Source: Cryptococcus deneoformans JEC21 (lineage: Eukaryota; Basidiomycota; Tremellomycetes; Tremellales; Cryptococcaceae). From it: a DNA stretch of 64,000 bases. Each line of letters starts with the position of its first letter. Position 1 is the first letter of the stretch. The notes below the pieces were generated by a model. That model was not told where the DNA came from and did not search any database. It saw only the letters and a list, made by a program, of their open reading frames with translations. The position numbers and the translations under genes are program-made. The stretch covers positions 223,501 to 287,500 of the forward strand of contig NC_006686.1 of assembly GCF_000091045.1 (NCBI RefSeq), written 5' to 3'. Positions 1-11,105 of the stretch are shown piece after piece.

Positions 1-284
1 CGTGTGATGCGCTGGGCTGGGTCTTAATTCACCACATAGATCGTCATCCCAAACCAGTTACTGTAAAGTATTCCCATCAGTATTGGAATGGGGGACAAAA
101 CCTAGCACTCCAAGGTGTATGAGGTTACCTCTAGTAGTTCTCATTAGGTTGGGTGGTTTGTTGGACAGTACATGTGATTTATATGTTGGTGCTATGACGA
201 ACAATGGATCAGAATGTCACTTTGTGTAGTTTGAAGGAGTGCGCAATTTAAGAGAGGGGGTTTCGGTAGTTTACCTGTTGAGAT

Positions 285-754
285 ACAGTCGTCTTCCTCA
301 GATCCGGAACCCTTCTGGGTGCATTCAGGTTGTCTGCCACCGTACAGACAGTTGAGATCCGGACATTTGGGCAGATCCGGATCCAGAACCTCTTGGGGGG
401 CCAACTTCCGGATCTCAAGTCAATAGGTTTTTGGAAGGCCCATAGAGTCACCGGGAGCCTATTATTAATAGGCATGCAACTGAGTTCCTCTGAAGGTTGG
501 AATGCATTCTATAAAATAATTTCTGACGCGTAGCTGTCTGCCGTCCCATCTGTCTACAGTTTCTATAATCATCTTCTAATAACTGGCATGCACACTGAGT
601 GAGTCTGACCCATCTGACCATAGATATGTTGTGACGCAACCAGTAAAAGCCCAATTACGTAATTAAATTATCGTTGTCCCGATCCAACCTCCTCGAGAAC
701 CGGAACCCCCAAACCGTTGCACGGTGATGTTCCGGATCTGAGGAAGACGACTGT
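285..754. repeat. 26-bp perfect inverted repeat, arms 285-310 and 729-754
   Basis: The arm at 285-310 (starts acagtcgtcttc, ends gatccggaac) is the exact reverse complement of 729-754. The 418-bp spacer holds further ccggatc/ccggaac motifs near 355-415 and 690-720. The arms could be remains of a terminal-inverted-repeat element or a diverged foldback unit. No flanking target duplication was recognised. Confidence 0.6.
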
Positions 755-1457
755 AGATGGCGTAGATGAATAAATGATGTGTTGTGACTTGGGCCCAGTG
801 TTTGACATATTATCAAGGCTGGGAGGAGGCATTCTCATTGGGATTTGGAGCTGAGTAAGTGTCTACTGTCAACTTTTGAAAAAGAGGCCCATATTGAAGA
901 GCACATTAAAACTGCCTGGGCGCTCAAAAAGACCTTAAGGCATAGAATTGCTCTATAGGGACTTTTTGTACCGTTCCTGCCTCATCGTAAAATGACGATG
1001 TTAGCAGAGGATGTAAGTTCTATAACTGATGATGGGTAGTTACGCCCTTCAGCGAGATGGGATCTAGGAATACCATCCATATTCTCCCTCGCTGGTGATA
1101 AATCAGAATGAAATGGAGGTGTAAAAAGTGGCGGCTTTTCTCGCTCACACGTTGGGATTTTTTACTTCCATAGGTTTCCTGTATGGTCCCACGGCCGCTG
1201 CTAGGTTCTATTTCAGAGCTTGCATGGTAGCCGCGACGTCATCCACTGTAGGGAGATTGTATCGACGATGATCATGTTGTTTCGGGTTTAGTAGGCGTGA
1301 GCAGATTTGCCTACAGCAGAGACGTTAGCTATATTATACAACTGTGAAGTAAAACGCACTTACATGAGGCTCTCGCTGCAGTCTTGCCTTAACTGTTAGG
1401 AGTTATTTGATATAAAAATCTACACACAGCGACATCTGCTCAATCCGCCTGAGGATT

Positions 1458-1589
1458 GCCGATCACAGTAGTTGACGGCATTTCAACTCTGTCAAGTTGG
1501 TGGACTCTGCTATCTTCGTTAAGGCCGATCACAGTAGTTGAAGGCATTTCAATTCTGTTAAGTTGCTGGACTCTGCTATCTTCGTTAAG
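1458..1589. repeat. 66-bp tandem duplication
   Basis: Two adjacent 66-bp units begin with gccgatcacagtagttg at 1458 and 1524 and differ at a handful of positions. 66 is a multiple of three, so a frame across it stays open on the minus strand, but nothing else suggests coding. Confidence 0.75.
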
Positions 1590-2503
1590 TTCGGACATAC
1601 CGACCTGAGCATAAATAGAGGCGTCTCCAGGCGCAGACAAAATGAATCTGATGAGATGATAAGATTCAGCTGCAAATAATGGGTAACAGATCGAATGCCT
1701 TTGAGTCCCCAGACGGATTGATGTCGATGTCTGAAAGCGCCGTTATAGTTGCGAAGGTCGCTTCTGAAGCCGGCTGCATTCTAGGTGATTTCACAGAGGT
1801 ATGATCAAGGGGACTGGGTAGAAGGGAGGCATACCTTTGGAATTACTTGTCGAAAGCTTAGCTTGTAGGGTTCAGGTTCAGGATCTGTAGGCAGAGGTAG
1901 CTGTACAATTTCATTGGCACAGCATGTATTGTAGGGTTAGCAGCTAGAGAGCTTCGCTGGGCCACTTCCAGTCGCGCCATCAGATCCAAAATCTAGCATG
2001 ATATTTTGGGCACAGGCAGCCAAGTTATGGCGATTGCTGTTTGTTGTTTGGTTCGAGGGGCCGTAAGTCTGGGAGGAACCTCACCGCCAGGGAGAGGACC
2101 ATTGGAGGACAGTGGCGGTTGATTGGGTGTGACTGAGGATGGACAGTTGGAGAAGGCGGGTCTCCTGGGTGTTTAGGGACAGGGGATAGAAAGAGGAGCC
2201 ATCGGGATAGGTGCGTTTTATAGGAATAAAGGCAGTTAAAGCCGTTTATAGTGCAGTAGAAGGTCCAGGAAGCTGTGGCATGAGAAAATACGTATAACAG
2301 AAGAAGAAACATAAGAAAGTTCTATCTAATAGAAACTGGACGGTTCTTTCACGAATGATGACCGAGGAATGAAACAGCGGTGATATCTGCCATGCATATG
2401 GCGGCCCGAACGAATCCATGCCTTCAGGCACAAATCAGGCATGGTCACGATTTTTTTGGCGACATTTTTCATGTCCATGGTTCAATGCATGCACATCTGA
2501 AAA

Positions 2504-2996
2504 TGTTACGACTCGTCCCCAACAAGGTCCGGCCTTGGAGACGAGATAGAAAGCCGTAGTTTAACTAAGCAATGAGATATATGTATGATATACCTCTTGA
2601 CACTTGTCTGTTGGCGTATGGTATAGGGCGGAGGTATATTCGCTTGGGAAGATCAGGCAAGCTTATATACTAGTGGAGTAAGTTTATGTCGAAGGTGGTG
2701 CAAGGTAAGACGAGAGTGAGCACTGGGAGCTCGAGGACCTTTCGCAAAGTAACTTATGAAATATTGATCTTCGAGGGGAAGAAGATCAAGATCGAGGACA
2801 GAGCTCCCCTTTATATACTTCTACAGAAATCTATTTATATCCTTTGAGGTCCAGCTGGAGGTCCAACTGGAGGTCCAACTGGAGGTCCAGCTGGAGGTCC
2901 AGCTGGACCTTTTTATCTGAATCGGATCTTGCCTTCCTATTACGTAACTCCCTCCTATGATATCTTATCTCTTCTTCTTTGTGCAGGCTCATGACA
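2504..2996 (-). mobile_element. Solo LTR, family B (copy B1)
   Basis: The 493-bp element has TGT...ACA ends and is flanked on both sides by the 5-bp direct repeat gaaaa (2499-2503 and 2997-3001), a target duplication. A second copy lies at 43460-43960 on the other strand. The strand is assigned from a TATATAAAGGGG promoter-like box that reads in this orientation. The LTR contains a 12-bp minisatellite (unit ggtccarctgga, about 2849-2915). No matching internal region is present in the window, so the autonomous partner is unknown. Confidence 0.88.
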
Positions 2997-3119
2997 GAAA
3001 AGGGTATAGACATGTAGAGACGATTTTCGTCTACGTAACGGTGGCGGTTGAATGGGGGGTTGTGGGGGTCATGGATGAGAACGGAGGCGAAAAGTGAGGA
3101 AATTTTCAAAGGTGACATG

Positions 3120-3427
3120 GGGAATATTAATATATAAAGATATATGTATATATGCATGAATAAAGAACCAAACAGAAACCCATCGAAAAAGGGAGGCGGA
3201 GATCCGGCGAAATCCGCCCCCGCATTTTGGCAGCAATTGCCGGTCCTATGCATGAGAATAAAATATCATGCATAGGATAAAGGCCGGACAGAGCTTGATG
3301 CCGCATTTCGGCGAAGTCCGAAAGACGCGTTTCGGCATCAAATCTCACCTACCAACATCGACCAATGCATAGGAATAAATCCTACCATATGGTGAGAACG
3401 AGTGGTGGTAAGGGCTCTGCACTTACA
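3120..3427 (-). mobile_element. Truncated or diverged A-family LTR (copy A1)
   Basis: The right end carries the A-family terminus (reverse complement of TGTAAGTGCAGAGCCC, ending at 3427) and the characteristic hairpin around TCCTATGCATGA. Similarity to other A copies fades leftward of about 3120, so the other LTR end is missing or strongly diverged. Solo LTR B1 sits just to the left. Confidence 0.7.
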
Positions 3428-3729
3428 ATGAGCTTCTCTTCTTCCTAGCAGTTTGGGCCTTATTTTTGAGGTACTGCATGCCCAGTGACTGTATAGGCCA
3501 CTTGCTTTTGCAGCAGGCAGCACCAAAGACACCGATGTGCTTGTCAGTGACCTTCAACAAGGTTAGCTGGCCATCCAAAACATATAAAAGAATGTCACTC
3601 ACAAGACCCATGAAGAGCACATGCTCCTCATAATCCGTCCCCTTCCATGTCTCCATGTCCACTTTATCACCAAAGGCTCGAACAGCACTTCGGCGGACAT
3701 CCTCCTAAGGAAAGCATTGGGAGCTTATC

Positions 3730-4247
3730 TGTAGGCACTGAGGTGTGCCTCACTGCGTTCAGTTGGCGTTCGAGAAGGATAAGCGTTCGATGTTTGCGTT
3801 TGAGGAAGCGTTTCGAGGGCATTCGAGGGCATTCGAGGGCGTTCGGATGCGTTCGAGGTTTGGTTATAGTTATAGTGGTCTAATGGATGCGAAACTAGCA
3901 ATGGGTTGTATGCATGGTTTCGCTCCGAGGAAGAGAAAACTATAACTATGTACCAGATCTATATATATATATATGGATGCTTGAAGAAACAAACAGAAGT
4001 CCATCGAAAAAAAGGGGCAGAGATCCGGCGAAGTCTGCTGCCGCGTTTCGGCAGCAATTGCCGGCCTATGCATGAGAATAAAATATCATGCATAGGATAA
4101 AGGCCGGACAGAGCTCGATGCCGCATTTCGGCGAAGTCCGAAAGACGCGTTTTGGCATCAAATCTCACCTACCAATGTCGACCAATGCATAGGAATAAAT
4201 CCTACCATATGGTGAGAATGAGTGGTGGTAAGGGCTCTGCACTTACA
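3730..4247 (-). mobile_element. Solo LTR, family A (copy A2), TSD ttatc
   Basis: The 518-bp LTR begins tgtaggcactgagg and ends with the reverse complement of TGTAAGTGCAGAGCCC. The 5-bp direct repeat ttatc flanks it at 3725-3729 and 4248-4252, so insertion and loss of the internal region are clear. It carries the family's GAACGC-type motif cluster, TA-run and 12-bp hairpin. It lies within a probable intron of the minus-strand gene remnant. Confidence 0.93.
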
Positions 4248-4330
4248 TTATCCAATGAAATATCAATTGCTACTCACTAGAATCTTCCTCCAAAGATCAT
4301 CATTCACCCCATGCCCCAGTCCTATTTAAT

Positions 4331-4362
4331 GCTCTAACGCTCTAACGCTCTAACGCTCTAAC
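4331..4362. repeat. Four tandem copies of the octamer gctctaac
   Basis: Four exact 8-bp units lie within an exon-like part of the minus-strand gene remnant. Because 8 is not a multiple of three, changes in copy number shift the frame, and in-frame stops follow directly. Confidence 0.85.
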
Positions 4363-4896
4363 ACTTTAAGCGGCGTGGAGGATTTGGGATCTGAGATGGT
4401 GTAGGAGATGTCAGGGTCAAAATGGAGAGCCCCAGGGGGGGGGGATACCTCTGGTGAAGAGGGAGAAGTTCGAGTGGGAGAGAAGGAGGCATTGTTGTGG
4501 AAGGAGGAGGTGGCGGGGACGCCGTGGACATCAGCTGCAAGAGGCAGGAGTCAATGCATGAGCAACCTAGTCAACAACAAGGGGAATAGGAAGGAACAGA
4601 AGATGTATCATACCTGTTCTCTGGGATTGTTGATATTCCTGGGATTTGGCCAAGAGTCCATCGAACATCTCTTGGTCACTCCGAGTCCTCCTTGGATGAA
4701 GATGGGAGGGGACATCAAGATGGGTTTGAGAGGGTCCAGGTTGCACTGAGTGAGACTCCCGCATAGAATACGGTACAAAGCAGTTTACACCTCTTTGGCC
4801 ACCACTTCTCTGCCCACTGTTCGATGAAGATGCAAGAAGAGGACTGGATGGTGTTGGTGAGACAGGGCGAGTGTTGGACCTGGTTGGGTGGGGCAT

Positions 4897-5221
4897 TGTA
4901 GATAGAATGACTAGAAATAAAAAGTGAGGTTGTGAAAGATTTAGTGAGATTTTGTGTTGAACTTTCTGGCATCACACTGTAAAGCCAGGACTATGGACTT
5001 ATTATATAAGTACTACATGCACTCACTGCATTATTTGCCACTCTAACTATGCTTGCTGTGCTTCTGCTCCAAAACCCCACTCTGATCTTATATGATATCT
5101 GACGGAGTTCACTAGTCTAGTTCCTTAATTAGATAGATGACTACGTGGTCTATTTTCGGTCAGACTCTATACCATTATTAAAATTCTTTTTGTAACTTTC
5201 TGGTCTTTCTCATCACTATCT
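4897..5221. other. Spacer left of the Copia remnant
   Basis: No gene is recognised. This should hold the missing 5' part of the Copia element, but I see neither a Copia LTR end nor a start of gag. The frame used by the downstream gag is open leftward to about 5160 without convincing protein similarity. Confidence 0.4.
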
Positions 5222-8200
5222 AGTACACTGTTCTACGAGACTGTTTGTACGAAGGTGCTAAGTAAAGACCAGTTTGACACCGATCCCTGTCCCTACCTTG
5301 CAACCCTTCGCTCTGCGCTCGCCCAACTGAAGCAGACACAGTTTGTCGATGACCAACAGTGTGCATATGCCATGTTACATGCTCTACCGGCGAGCTTCCG
5401 CCCAATCAAACAACTTCTGTGGGCTCAGACGAAGTTCTCCACTTCAGATGTTATTGCTCAGGTTTCTGGCGAGTGGGTCCGAGCCCAAGGAGATGTCGCA
5501 GAGGAGGCCAGGATGGCCCTATTGGCACAGTCGAAATCAACAGTGAATAGTAAGAGAAGGAAAGAAAAAAAGGGGGACGATGCTGGGGAGAGTCAGTATT
5601 GTATCTGGCATGGTCCAAGTAGACACTCATCAAAGGACTGTTGGGTCGAACACTGTCAAAAAGAAATCAAGGCAGGGAAGGTAGCTGAAGCTAAGCTAGC
5701 CGAGGCTGACACATACAAGTCAGATGTGTCATCTGCCTATTTGGCACAAACCACTGCACCCAACCTCTCTTCACCCTCCACCACCTTTGTCATTGACTCT
5801 GGTGTGACTGACCATATGGTCTCCGATCCCTCCCTCCTGCACGACGTCCGCCATGCCTCCACGGAACACATTCGCATCGGCGATGGATCCCTACTCCCGT
5901 CAACCCAAAGAGGCAGTATCACCATTCAAGGTGTTGACTTCCACAATGTCTTAGTGGTCCCTGGTCTTGACTGGAACCTCCTCTCCGCTCATAGAATGCC
6001 TACCGGTGCGCAGTGGCTTTTCACCCGACAGGCTGCTCTCCTGCTCGATGCCTCTGGTAAAATCCTCCTAGCCTCTGATTTTTCCGACAAAGGGCTCTAC
6101 ACCCTTCAGGCGAGTTCTCTGTCTGTGTACCTTGCATCCACTACTGATGCCCTGCTAGATTGGCATTGTCGCCTAGGACATCTCAACGTCCAAAGCGTGG
6201 CTAAGCTGGCTAGGAGGAGGAGAAGGTTGTCGGGTCTACATGAGGTACCGGAGAAGGATTTGCTTGGATTTGAATCTGAGGCATGCATTCGTGGTAAAGG
6301 TACTTGTCTACCATCTCCGCCCAGTTCTGTGCATGCCCAAGAACCCTTAGCACTAGTTCACCTTGATCTGTGGGGTCCATCATCAACTCCATCTCACAAT
6401 GGCAGTCGCTATTTCCTCACCTGCTATGATGATTATACATGCAAGGTCCATCTTTATTTTCTAAAGGCCAAGTCTGAAGCATTCCATAAAACCCAGCATT
6501 ATATCGCAATGGTTGAACGACAGTTAGGACGGCAAGTCAAGGTCATTAGATCGGACAATGGTTGGGAGTTTACGTCAACGGAGTGGAAGAAGTATATGGA
6601 AGAGAAAGGGATTGAACATGTCTGTGTTCCACCAGGGGCACATGCACAAAACAGTCGAGTCGAGTGTGTGCATCTTACCCTCCTCAATCTGGTCCGTACC
6701 AATCTTATTCATGCAGGCCTCCCTGCCGTCTTCTGGGCAGAGGCTGCAGCCTATGCGGCCTATGTTCGTAATCGCGCGCCTGCCAGCAATGGCAAAATCC
6801 CTGATGATCTCTGGAGGAGACATCCTGTCTGCCATGATCATTTACAACCATTCGGCAGCCGCCTGTTCTTTCGGGATCATCGACAAATCGGTAAACTTGC
6901 CCCACGTTACTCTGAGGGTATTCTCATGGGCTATCAAAAAGGCTCCCACAACTGTCATGTATGGGATCCGGAGCTAAAGAAGGTTATTTCTACCAGGGAC
7001 ATCCGTTTTTCCCATGTTCCCCCCACCCTTCTCGATCATATTCCTGATCTTACCCCCAGAAATGATCCATCTCCCTCGTTTATTCCCCTCGCCAATCCAG
7101 ACCTCTCAACTCCAGCTCCGCCTATTCTTGAGCCCCCACCTCCAATTCCTCCGCCCCCCCCACCGAGCGCTCCACCTTCCCCAGGTAATGAATCTGCTGC
7201 TTCGGTGCCTTGCTCTGCTTCTCCTGCTCCCATGGGTATCGACCACCAGGGCTGGACCTATGAACCTTATCCTCGTTCTGCAGCCCCATCCCTGGAAATC
7301 CCCAACACTGACACCCCTCAGGTAGCAGAAGGCTGGACGTTACGATCAGGACATAGTTATTTGGCGGAGAAGAGTGAGCACAAGGTGTATGCCTTGGCAG
7401 CGCAAGTTGTAGGGGATCCGCAGACTTATCGAGAGGCACTCCATGCTGGGGATAGTGCAGAATGGGTGAAGGCGATGAAGGATGAATTGGACAAACTGGA
7501 CAAGTACAAAGTTTGGGATGTTGTTCCCCGAGAGAAGAATATGAGAGTGATGGGAGCGCGTTGGGTTTATACCCGCAAAATTGATGGAGAGACAGGGAAG
7601 CTGGCAGCGTATAAGGCGCGATGGGTGGCAAAGGGCTACAGACAAAGGGAGGGGATCGACTATGGCGAACTATTTGCGGCTGTTGCACACAAGGATTCAA
7701 TCCGAGTTTTTCTCGCCCTTGTAAATCACCTCGACCTTGAGTGTGACCAAGTTGACATCAAGTCTGCATTTCTCAATGGTGACCTTGACGAGACCATTTA
7801 CCTTTCCCCACCCGAACACAGCGATATTCCACAAACTCACATCCTACGCCTTCGCAAATCGCTCTATGGCCTCCGGCAAGCCCCTCGATGTTTCAACAAA
7901 GCGTTTGATGGTTGGCTCAAAAGCCAAGATCTCATGCCCACTCATGCTGATCCCTGTCTGTATGTGCACCAGCGTGGCAAGGAGTTTCTGATGCTCTCTG
8001 TGCACGTCGATGATCAGCTTATCGCCTGCAACAGCTGACCTGCCCTCGATGAGTTCAAACAAGTACTCCACACCACTTTCCCCTGCTCCGATTCTGGCCC
8101 AGTCAATTACTTCCTTGGCTTCAACATCTACCGAGACCGTGCTCATCGTAAACTCTATATTTCGCAAGAACATTACCTCGAAAATCTCCTCGAACAACAT

Positions 8201-8865
8201 GGCATGCATGCTAGTAATCCTGCCAAAACCCCTCTCCCTGTTACCTTCTGCCTCCTCCCAGCTACGGATGACGAATTTGAAACTGCTCGCCATCTACCTT
8301 TTCCCCAAGCAGTCGGTGCAATCCTCTATGCCTCCACAATCTCTTGGCCTGATCTTGCTCATCTGGCTAGTGTGCTTTCTCGTGCCCTGAGCAAGTGGAA
8401 CAAGGAACATTGGCTGGCGGTCAAACACATTTTACACTATATCCGTGGTACTTCTGATCTTTGCCTCACTTTCAATGCCACCAGTGGCAAGCACCTCACG
8501 CTAAGGTATGCCGATGCAGACTGGGGGGGGGGGGGATATGGACACCAGGTGATCGACCACTGGATATGTGTTCAAGGTTTATGGGGGAGTTGTGGCATGG
8601 AGGAGCAAACGGCAGTCAACCATGGTGCTGTCAACGATGGAGGCTGAATACATGGCCACCACCGATGCAGCTTGACAAGCCCTTTGGCTGCAGCTACTCC
8701 TGGAAGACCTCCAAGTCAACACGCCGAATACCCCATTCCCGATCCTGAATGACAATGCAGGTGCAGTGGCTATTGCACACAACCCCAGTCACCACGAGAA
8801 AACTAAGCATTGGGGGATCAGGCTTGGATGGTTGCGAGAAAAACTGGCCGATGGCTCCATCCAGC
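5222..8865 (+). pseudogene. Ty1/Copia gag-pol remnant, 5' truncated and inactivated
   Basis: Domains in order: gag (LYETVCTKV-like block from 5225); a zinc-knuckle-like motif CIWHGPSRHSSKDC near 5600; aspartic protease FVIDSG near 5785; pre-integrase WHCRLGHLN near 6160; integrase with D, D and E in HLDLWGP, RSDNG and NSRVE (6360-6660); reverse transcriptase with KARWVAKG, VDIKSAFLNGDL and HVDD in place of YVDD (7560-8020); RNase H with ADADW. A TGA at 8036-8038 ends the long frame. Further TGA codons occur near 8548 and 8674, all at positions where CGA would keep the frame. A 13-G run at 8523-8535 shifts the frame. The 3' end is cut by LTR A3, and no Copia LTR is visible. Decayed, not functional. 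Confidence 0.92.
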
Positions 8866-9367
8866 TGTAAGTGCAGAGCCCTTACCACCATTCATTCTCA
8901 CCATATGGAAGGATTTATTCCTATGCATTGGTCGATGTTGGTAGGTGAGATTTGATGCCGAAACGCGTTTTTCTGACTTCGCCGAAACGCGGCATCGAGC
9001 TCTGTCCGGCCTTATCCTATGCATGATATTTTATTCTCATGCATAGGACCGGCAATTGCTGCCGAAACGCAGCAGCAGACTTCGCCGGATCTCTGCCCCT
9101 TTTTTTCGATGGACTTCTGTTTGTTTCTGCATACATCCATACATATATATATATATAGATCTCATACATAGTTATAGTTTTCTCTTTCTCTAAGCGAAAC
9201 TCATGCATATCAACCATTGCTAGTTTCGCATCCAGTAGACCACTATAACTATAAACAAACACCGAACGCTTCCTCGAACGCATCCGAACGCCCTCTAGAC
9301 CTATACCACGAACGCCCATCCTTCTCGAACGCCAACCGAACGCAGTGAGGCACCCCCAGTGCCTACA
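8866..9367 (+). mobile_element. A-family LTR (copy A3)
   Basis: The 502-bp LTR runs from TGTAAGTGCAGAGCCC to CCCAGTGCCTACA. The left flank (ccagc, Copia) and right flank (ttccc, Gypsy) do not match, so this LTR marks a rearrangement or recombination junction and not a simple insertion. Confidence 0.9.
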
Positions 9368-10015
9368 TTCCCATATTCCAGGGGCCACTAATGTCATCGC
9401 CGACGCTTTCTCCCGGCTCCGCAACTCCGACACCCACGTCAACGCCCTCACCATGATGGTTCTCTCACCAAACGCAACCTTCCTGGATGACGTGGCTGAA
9501 GGGTATGGGCAGGACCCGGTAATGAGTATTTGGAGGGAAGAAGACCACTGTCCTCCGGGTGTCTGCACTACTGAAGTCAAAGGAGCACGGGGGGTCAGGA
9601 CGGTGTTGACATATGAGGACCGGCTCTGCATCCCCGAAGTACTAACCTTGCGAGAACAGTGCCTACAGGAATGCCACGATGTGATGGGCCATTTCAGGGT
9701 GGAGAAAACACTTGAACTACTGCGTTGTAAGTACTTCTGGGATGGTATGGCTAGTGACGTAAAGGACTTTGTCAGCACTTGCCCAGCCTGTCAGACATCC
9801 AAAGCTACCACCACAAAACCTCCCGGACTACTACACTCATTACCAGTTCCTCCCGCCAAATTCTCTGACATAGGCATAGATTTCGTGGGGCCACTACCGC
9901 CATCACACAGCTTCGACTATCTCATCGTCATTACCGATTGCCTCACTGGCTGGGTCGCTCTCATACCAACAGTCATGATGCTCACGTCCTCCGCTTTTGC
10001 TCAACTCTACTACGA
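9368..10015 (+). pseudogene. E-family Gypsy pol fragment (RNase H end to integrase core)
   Basis: The translation begins at the RNase H/integrase junction (HIPGATNVIADAFSRL). It passes the integrase zinc-binding region (ECHDVMGHF and CPACQTSK) and ends in the integrase core just past IDFVGPLP. It closely matches the intact E protein encoded at 18835-23793. Several differences are CpG-to-TpG changes. Both ends coincide exactly with A LTRs. Confidence 0.9.
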
Positions 10016-10518
10016 TGTAAGTGCAGAGCCCTTACCACCATTCATTCTCACCATATGGTAGGATTTATTCCTATGCATTGGTCGATGTTGGTAGGTGAGA
10101 TTTGATGCCGAAACGCGTCTTTCGGACTTCGCCGAAACGCGGCATCGAGCTCTGTCCGGCCTTTTCCTATGCATGATATTTTATTCTCATGCATAGGATC
10201 GGCAATTGCTGCCGAAACGCGGCGGCGGACTTCGCCGGATTTCTGCCCCTTTTTTCGATGGACTTCTGTTTGTTTCTGCATACATCCATACATATATATA
10301 TATATATAGATCTCATACATAGTTATAGTTTTCTCTTTCTCTAAGCGAAACTCATGCATATCAACCATTGCTAGTTTCGCATCCAGTAGACCACTATAAC
10401 TATAAACAAACACCGAACGCTTCCTCGAATGCATCCGAACGCCCTCTAGACCTATACCACGAACGCCCATCCTTCTCGAACGCCAACCGAACGCAGTGAG
10501 GCACCCCCAGTGCCTACA
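10016..10518 (+). mobile_element. A-family LTR (copy A4)
   Basis: The 503-bp LTR is followed directly by the family leader and the first 21 bp of A gag (10519-10582), so it is a 5' LTR. Segment 10369-10379 is the exact complement of the downstream primer site at 10526-10536. A TA-run near 10290-10308 lies upstream of that putative RNA start. Confidence 0.92.
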
Positions 10519-10582
10519 CTTTTTTCGAAACTAGCACCTACCCTTTTACACCATATCCACCATGCCCAAATCAGCTCAGGAC
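10519..10582 (+). mobile_element. A-family leader and start of gag, cut by a second A LTR
   Basis: The 64 bp hold the C plus T-run primer site, a short leader and the ATG of A gag. The gag is interrupted after seven codons by LTR A5. This is what nested insertion of one A element into the gag of another leaves at its left side. It also resembles a very short LTR-flanked (TRIM-like) unit. Confidence 0.85.
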
Positions 10583-11061
10583 TGTAAGTGCAGAGCCCTT
10601 ACCACCATTCATTCTCACCATATGGTAGGATTTATTCCTATGCATTGGTCGATGTTGGTAGGTGAGATTTGATGCCGAAACGCGGCATCGAGCTCTGTCC
10701 GGCCTTTTCCTATGCATGATATTTTATTCTCATGCATAGGACCGGCAATTGCTGCCGAAACGCGGCGGCGGACTTCGCCGGATTTCTGCCCCTTTTTTCG
10801 ATGGACTTCTGTTTGTTTCTGCATACATCCATACATATATATATATATATAGATCTCATACATAGTTATAGTTTTCTCTTTCTCTAAGCGAAACTCATGC
10901 ATATCAACCATTGCTAGTTTCGCATCCAGTAGACCACTATAACTATAAACAAACACCGAACGCTTCCTCGAACGCATCCGAACGCCCTCTAGACCTATAC
11001 CACGAACGCCCATCCTTCTCGAACGCCAACCGAACGCAGTGAGGCACCCCCAGTGCCTACA
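10583..11061 (+). mobile_element. A-family 5' LTR (copy A5)
   Basis: This 479-bp LTR lacks 24 bp that A4 has, between two ccgaaacgcg repeats in the upstream half. That looks like a slippage or recombination deletion. It is followed by the leader and gag-pol of copy G1. Confidence 0.92.
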
Positions 11062-11079
11062 CTTTTTTCGAAACTAGCA
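11062..11079 (+). promoter_or_regulatory. Putative primer-binding site of A-family element
   Basis: Directly after the LTR end CTACA comes CTTTTTTCGAAACTAGCA. It does not start with TGG, so tRNA priming is unlikely. CGAAACTAGCA is the exact 11-nt complement of TGCTAGTTTCG inside the LTR, about 150 nt before the LTR end. This suggests self-priming as in Tf1/sushi elements. Confidence 0.6.
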
Positions 11080-11105
11080 CCTACCTTTTTTACACCATAT
11101 CCACC

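Larger units (their letters stand above)
1..2503. other. Stretch without a recognisable gene
   Basis: I find no open frame with family resemblance and no LTR end in this stretch. Reading frames are short and uncharacteristic. It holds a 26-bp inverted repeat and a 66-bp tandem duplication, listed separately. It could be decayed transposon or intergenic DNA. Confidence 0.5.
3428..4896 (-). pseudogene. Broken multi-exon gene split by a solo LTR
   Basis: Three exon-like blocks read on the minus strand. Block 1 runs from an ATG at 4896 to about 4606, Ser/Pro-rich, ending before a GTATGA donor. Block 2 runs from about 4528 after a TTGCAG acceptor. Block 3 runs 3683-3428 after an intron with GTGAGT donor and CCTTAG acceptor, and contains the stretch DMETWKGTDYEEH. 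Solo LTR A2 lies inside that last intron. The block 3 'W-x-GT-x-YEE' pattern resembles accessory proteins of basidiomycete transposons, but I cannot name the family. An 8-bp tandem repeat at 4331-4362 breaks the frame between blocks 2 and 3. The 3' end is lost at the A1 LTR. Confidence 0.4.

Noticed and set aside
2025..2431. Hydrophobic minus-strand frames
   Set aside because: Short, low-complexity, no start context and no family pattern.
8866..10518. A3, E fragment and A4 as one non-autonomous LTR element that captured pol
   Set aside because: There is no primer site after A3 and no polypurine tract before A4, and the flanks do not match. Recombination junctions at LTRs explain it better.
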